A DNA stretch of 39,954 nucleotides from an uncultured Metabacillus sp. (GTDB lineage Bacteria > Bacillota > Bacilli > Bacillales > Bacillaceae). The DNA is taken from assembly GCF_947503125.1 (NCBI RefSeq), contig NZ_CANNCR010000041.1:1-39954 (forward strand), in the 5' to 3' direction. Position 1 is the first letter of the stretch. Each line of letters begins with the position of its first letter. The translations under genes were made by a program, and so were the position numbers. Below the pieces are notes generated by a model. That model was not told where the DNA came from. It did not search any database and saw nothing but the letters and a program-made list of their open reading frames with translations. Of the stretch, positions 35,697 to 39,954 are shown one piece after another.

Positions 35697-36806
35697 ATGA
35701 ATAATCAACATCGAGAAAGACTGGCATTATTACTCCAGTATCTTGAAAGCGAACAAATAGATTTAGCCATTGTCATATCACCAAAAAGTGTTTTTTATTA
35801 CACTGGCTTTTATTCTGATCCGCACGAGCGGTTTATGGCATTAGTGCTCGACTTACGTAATCAACATCACTATTTATTTGTTCCAGCACTTGACTTGGAG
35901 GCAGCAGAAGCAGTATCATCGGTAAAAAAAATTATCCCCATTTTTGACGAACAAAATCCGTATCAAGTCTTAAAAAATAAAATTGGGGAAGGTGTAGAAA
36001 CGATTGGATTAGAAACCAAAAATTTCAATTTATACCAGCAGGAGGAGTTCAATTTATTTTTTCCGGGATTCCTCTATAAAGATATTGGACAGTTCATTGC
36101 AGTTCAGAGGATGAGGAAGACTCCAGATGAATGCGCCATGGTTCAAGAAGCGGTTTATGTTATTGAAAAAGTACTTACTGAAGGGATTAACCGCGTTCAA
36201 GTCGGCATGAAGGAGTTGGAATTAACGGCAGAACTGGAATATTTAATGAGGAGGTATGGGGCAGAAGGGCCATCGTTTTCAACGATTGTTTTATCGGGTG
36301 AAAAATCTTCGCTGCCTCATGGGCATCCAGATCACAAGAAAATTAATCGTGGTGATTTTTTATTAATTGATATGGGAGTCATCTTAAATGGCTACTGTTC
36401 AGACATTACCCGTACTTTTGTCGTAGGAGAGAGTACGGGCGAACAAAAGAGAATATATGATATTGTCCGAGAATCTGTTCACGCAGGGATCAATGCTGTA
36501 AAGGCAGGTAATACAGCAGGAAGTGTCGATATTGCAGCTCGCGATGTCATTAAGGCTAATGGTTACGGACAATATTTTAATAATAGGGTAGGCCATGGTT
36601 TGGGAATGGAAGTACATGAGGAACCATCTATCCATGAAAAAAATAAATTGGAATTGGAACCGGGATTTTTGTTTACGATAGAACCCGGAATCTACATTCC
36701 TGGTTATGGCGGGGTACGAATTGAAGAAAATGTGTTTATAGAAGAAACGGGAAACGTAAAAGTGTTAACTTCTTTTCCTACTGAGTTTACAGTGTTAGAC
36801 CTTTAA
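35697..36806 (+). CDS. M24 family Xaa-Pro peptidase (aminopeptidase P type), second copy
   Basis: A 369-residue metallopeptidase. I choose the ATG at 35697, eight bases after AGGGAG, over the GTG at 35688. The N-terminal domain has IDLAIVISPKSVFYYTGFYS. The catalytic domain has the full set of metal ligands: D225 (LIDMG), D236 (CSDITRT), H300 (GHGLGMEVHE), E329 (TIEPG) and E343 (RIEEN). It is clearly diverged from the peptidase at 27231, although the ligand spacing is the same. Both are predicted cytoplasmic. Its place after the second importer/GH127 operon suggests it processes proline- or hydroxyproline-containing peptides left after deglycosylation. Confidence 0.93.
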   Translation: MNNQHRERLALLLQYLESEQIDLAIVISPKSVFYYTGFYSDPHERFMALVLDLRNQHHYLFVPALDLEAAEAVSSVKKIIPIFDEQNPYQVLKNKIGEGVETIGLETKNFNLYQQEEFNLFFPGFLYKDIGQFIAVQRMRKTPDECAMVQEAVYVIEKVLTEGINRVQVGMKELELTAELEYLMRRYGAEGPSFSTIVLSGEKSSLPHGHPDHKKINRGDFLLIDMGVILNGYCSDITRTFVVGESTGEQKRIYDIVRESVHAGINAVKAGNTAGSVDIAARDVIKANGYGQYFNNRVGHGLGMEVHEEPSIHEKNKLELEPGFLFTIEPGIYIPGYGGVRIEENVFIEETGNVKVLTSFPTEFTVLDL

Positions 36807-37025
36807 AGAAATAACCCTCCATTTGAATCGGTCTTTAGAAAAGAGAATTGAATTAGTATGCAGCCATACCTATTTAAGTGGGTGATAAATGAAAGGAGAA
36901 ATATGTGTATTAGGGTTATTTTTATAGGAATTTTGTTTTGTTTACTTCAAGAATAACATGAAAGTTCAATTAATACACGGCCATAAATCTTGATTTTAGT
37001 AAGTGGGATGGAGGGATTTATCTAA

Positions 37026-37334
37026 ATGAAATCATTAAGGAATGGTAGTCAATCACATATATTTAAATTAAAGAGTAATAAATTGATAGTATGTTTAATG
37101 ACGTTGTTATTTGCTTTTCAACCATTCTTGACAAATTTTCCATATGCGTTCGCAGAAAATAATTTAACACTCGAAAATGAAAAATACAGGATGAAAATTG
37201 GAAATAAAGGAGAAATTTTTTCTTTAAAATTACCAAATGATCTATTTGATACAGAATACTTTATGAATAGCCAAAATTCTAAATTCCTCAATCCTATGTT
37301 GTCGTTCCAAAAGATGGTGTTTCCCAACGATTAA
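37026..37334 (+). pseudogene. N-terminal remnant of a large secreted protein
   Basis: This piece gives 102 codons with a signal peptide (segment LIVCLMTLLFAFQPFLTNF, cleavage near AFAENN). Then comes a beta-rich start (LTLENEKYRMKIGNKGEIFS) of a kind found at the front of large polysaccharide-acting proteins, perhaps DUF5695. The protein-like reading holds to about NSQNSKF (37285) and is then out of frame; the rest to the TAA at 37334 is nonsense. The continuation is found in another frame from 37283, after a large piece has evidently been lost. The ribosome site is GGGATGGAGGG. Confidence 0.7.
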
Positions 37335-39649
37335 ATATGATTACTGAGAAATTTGGCATGGAACTTCAAAGAGATAAATTTGACACAGCCACTGTTTCTC
37401 CAAAGAAGGATTATCTTAAGTTTTCTCTAAGAAATGTAACACCTGGCACTAAACATAATACAGAAGTTAAACTTACTGGCTTAAAAGCTGGAAGTTACGA
37501 TGTTGTTGTAAATGGTGAAGTTGTTGATAGAATCAATACTTTCAAAAATGAAACAACCTTTGCAGTAAAAGTCGGCAAAAAAGAAACATATGAAGTGGAA
37601 TTGATAAAAAAGACATCTTATCCCAATAAAGCTCCAGAGGTAAAAGTTGAAAAGGTTAGTGAAGTGACTCTTCCAGAATCATTCCAATTAGTTGGAAAAG
37701 TAACGGACGATGGTCTCCCTAACAATTCTTTAGAAGCAACTTGGAAATTAGATAAAGGTCCAGTTGGTGCAACAGTTGAATTTAGCGACAAAAATGAATT
37801 AGTAACAAATGTGGATGTATCCAAACCAGGAAAATATGTATTTAAATTAACTGTGAGTGATGGAGATTACTCTGGTTCTGCTGCTGTTTTAGTAAATGTT
37901 CTTCCAGTACCGCCAGTACCTGAAGTAGTAGCTAAATATGAATTTAATGCAAATGATGGAGAAACAGTAACAGATTCCTCAGAAAATGGTATGGATGCAG
38001 TGGCACAAGGCGGGGTTGACTGGCAACGGGGATTATTTGACAATTCTATAAAATTGAATGGGACAAATGGATTTGTCAAACTGCCAGAAGGTATTGTAAG
38101 AGGCGTTGAAGATATTACGGTTGCTACGTGGATTAAAGCGAGTGATACAATGCAGAATCAAAGTATTTTTGATTTCGGAAATGATCCGGATAACAATATG
38201 TTCCTTTCTGTGAGAGCAGGAGGCAATTCACTGAGTTATACTATTAATTCTGATGGTGATGAACAACGTATAAATGCTTCAGCGCATATTGCTGTGGGTC
38301 AGTGGAAGCATGTTGCAGTAACACTTTCCGGTAACACTGGTATCCTTTATGTGGATGGTAAAGAAGTCGGTAGAAATGAGAAAATGACATTTAACCCAGC
38401 TGATCTTGGTAAAACATTATCCAATTATATTGGGAGCTCCAAGTATGGTGATAAATTTAAAGGGGAATTAGATAATTTTGTTATCTGCAGCAGAGCTCTT
38501 AATACGGAAGAAATAAAGGAACTTTCCGCTTTACCTTTAGATGCATTGGTATCAATTGATCAGGTAGATATTACAACATCTATTGAGGAAGCTCCTAAAC
38601 TTCCTGAAGCAGTTACAGGCAGATTTGGGGATGGATATGAAATAAAATTGCCGGTAACTTGGGATGAAGTCAGACCGGAACAGTATGCTGGTGAAGGTTC
38701 ATTCGTTGTAGAAGGTACAGTAGAAGGAACGGAAATAAAATCCAAAGCTAATGTAACCGTTGTTTTAGATATTAAACCATTTCCGGAATTAGTTTCCCGA
38801 CTAACCTTTGATAATCTAAATGGAACAACGATTCCAGATTTATCCGGTAAAAATCATAATGGAACCATTGTAGGAAATTTAACACCTGAAATGAATGGTT
38901 ATAAAGGTGGATCACTTAACTTTGCTGGAAATGGTGGAAATTACGTTGATATGGGAAAAAGTGAGGAATTAATTCCATCAAATATTACTGTTTCATACTG
39001 GATTAAGCGTACTGAACAATTTACAGGCGAAAATATGCTGATGTGGTTCAAGCCAGAAGGTAACTGGGCAGGTAATGGCCTCTTTATCACATATAACGGA
39101 GATTCAAGTACTGTCATAGTTGATGGAACTTCATCGTTCTTTGTCCGGGAAAATCCTAATCAATTTTTACCGTTAAATGAGTGGACTCATGTCATTGTGA
39201 CATTTAACTCTGATACCAACGAAGCAGCTATTTATAAAAATGGTGTGAAACAGGCACTGGGATTTGGCGGTACACCAGATAAAATTACGGCAAACACACA
39301 AGCAAAGAAGGTAGGTGTTTCAGGATATGGAAATGGTGCTCAATTACATGCATCTTTAGATGATTTCCGTATCTATAGTGGAGCAATGACGGAAAAACAA
39401 GTCAGGGCTTTATATGAAGCAAAAGATATTGTCAATGTAAGTCCTGTAAAAGTGACAACAAAAGCTGGAACGGCTCCAGAACTACCTCTAAAAGTATCGG
39501 TCACCTATGAAAATGGAGGAGAAGGTACGGCCTTTGTTAAATGGGATGAAATGGAACCTACAAAATATGCTCAACCTGGTGAATTCACAGTAAAAGGTAG
39601 AGTAGATGGAACTAGATTAGAGGTTACAGCAACAGTAACTGTTGAATAA
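37283..39649 (+). pseudogene. C-terminal part of a secreted LamG/Ig/Big_4 multidomain protein
   Basis: The frame is open from 37283 (IPQSYVVVPKDGVSQRLN) with the first ATG at 37337, which has no ribosome site. The 770 residues from that ATG comprise the end of a catalytic-type region (LRNVTPGTKHN, to about 95), an Ig/PKD-like domain (about 95-190), a LamG domain (195-395), a Big_4 domain (400-470), a second LamG domain (475-690) and a final Big_4 domain (695-770). LamG folds bind carbohydrate. There is no signal peptide or anchor of its own. With the piece at 37026 it appears to be the two ends of one gene that lost its middle, where a catalytic domain would be expected. Alternatively it is a real second gene using an unseen start. 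Confidence 0.72.
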
Positions 39650-39670
39650 GTAGTAATCATGGCTTAATCA

Positions 39671-39713
39671 AAAACCTTCTGAGTAGATAGTAATTAGCTC
39701 AGAAGGTTTTTAT
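39671..39713 (+). terminator. Terminator after the LamG/Big_4 gene
   Basis: AAAACCTTCTGAG and CTCAGAAGGTTTT form a perfect 13 bp stem, with the T-run included in and following the right arm. It lies 21 bases after the stop codon. Its strength suggests the gene upstream was well expressed before it broke. Confidence 0.9.
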
Positions 39714-39869
39714 TGTTTCTATTTAATAATATAAAAATTAAAATAGCGGAATTTTGTGTGTATACAGTAAGCCCGTAATCAAATAACGCATATAAACGAG
39801 CAGGTACCTCCGGTACCATAGATGTATCAATCATAGGAGGTGCCATACTTATGCCAACCACAAAATTAA

Positions 39870-39954
39870 CCATTGTCTGAGTATTGCGGACAGATTGAGC
39901 CATCAGTGCGGAGATTTGAGCCACTATTTGCGGTCAACTGAGCCATTAAGTGCG
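39870..39954 (-). mobile_element. End of an IS21-family-like insertion sequence (partial)
   Basis: TGAGCCA occurs at 39896, 39917 and 39939, each preceded by GCGG nine or ten bases earlier, giving tandem units of 21-22 bases (TGCGGnnnnnTGAGCCA). Multiple short terminal repeats of this type mark the ends of IS21-family elements. The istA/istB genes would lie beyond the window edge. The DNA between the terminator and these repeats (39714-39869) shows no gene, only a small GGTACCTCCGGTACC palindrome. Confidence 0.6.

Noticed and set aside
39896-39954. Short regularly spaced repeats resembling a CRISPR array
   Set aside because: Repeat units are only about 17 bases with 4-6 bases between, imperfect, and match the terminal repeats of IS21-type elements; no cas genes are present.
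1-39954. tRNA, rRNA and riboswitches
   Set aside because: I saw no cloverleaf-type sequence, rRNA segment or recognisable riboswitch core in the intergenic regions.

Overview
The window looks like chromosomal DNA of an AT-rich, endospore-forming Bacillaceae. The left end carries a block of genes known from Bacillus relatives: a small conserved protein, YheE, four tandem YheC/YheD-type ATP-grasp spore-coat-associated proteins, a yheB remnant, yheA and a yhaX-like HAD protein. Dispersed repeats of a kind common in Bacillus intergenic regions lie between them.

From about 8 kb to the right end the window is an accessory carbohydrate-use island. It holds a GH146-like enzyme with an AraC-type regulator (8.3-11.9 kb), a GH127 beta-L-arabinofuranosidase (12.1-14.0 kb), and a LacI-type regulator leading an ABC sugar-transport operon. 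That operon also encodes a very large secreted multidomain glycosidase, probably GH121-like (14.2-23.4 kb). Next come a secreted zinc metalloprotease and a second AraC regulator (23.4-26.5 kb), an M24 Xaa-Pro peptidase (27.2-28.3 kb), a decayed stretch with a GH127 pseudogene (28.3-29.9 kb), a second ABC importer with a second GH127 (30.0-35.2 kb), a second M24 peptidase (35.7-36.8 kb), a broken LamG/Big_4 multidomain protein (37.0-39.6 kb), and one end of an IS21-like insertion sequence.

The combination suggests use of plant hydroxyproline-rich glycoproteins such as extensin, which carry short beta-L-arabinofuranosyl chains on hydroxyproline. In the model the secreted protease and the large glycosidase attack the glycoprotein outside the cell, the two ABC importers take up arabino-oligosaccharides or glycopeptides, the cytoplasmic GH127 and GH146 enzymes release L-arabinose, and the Xaa-Pro peptidases finish proline-rich peptides. 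The extracellular GH121 / intracellular GH127 division is known from Bifidobacterium longum (HypBA2/HypBA1). Joining it to peptidases in one locus is my inference.

Regulation is unusually readable. Four copies of a bipartite 41-45 bp site, with exactly 24 bp between the starts of its two conserved halves, occur upstream of island genes and are probably targets of an AraC-type regulator. Three palindromes precede lacI, and several cre-like sites suggest CcpA control. No ABC ATPase and no araBAD genes are in the window. Several genes are decaying (yheB, a GH127 copy, the LamG protein, fragments at 35.3-35.6 kb), so the region appears to be in flux.
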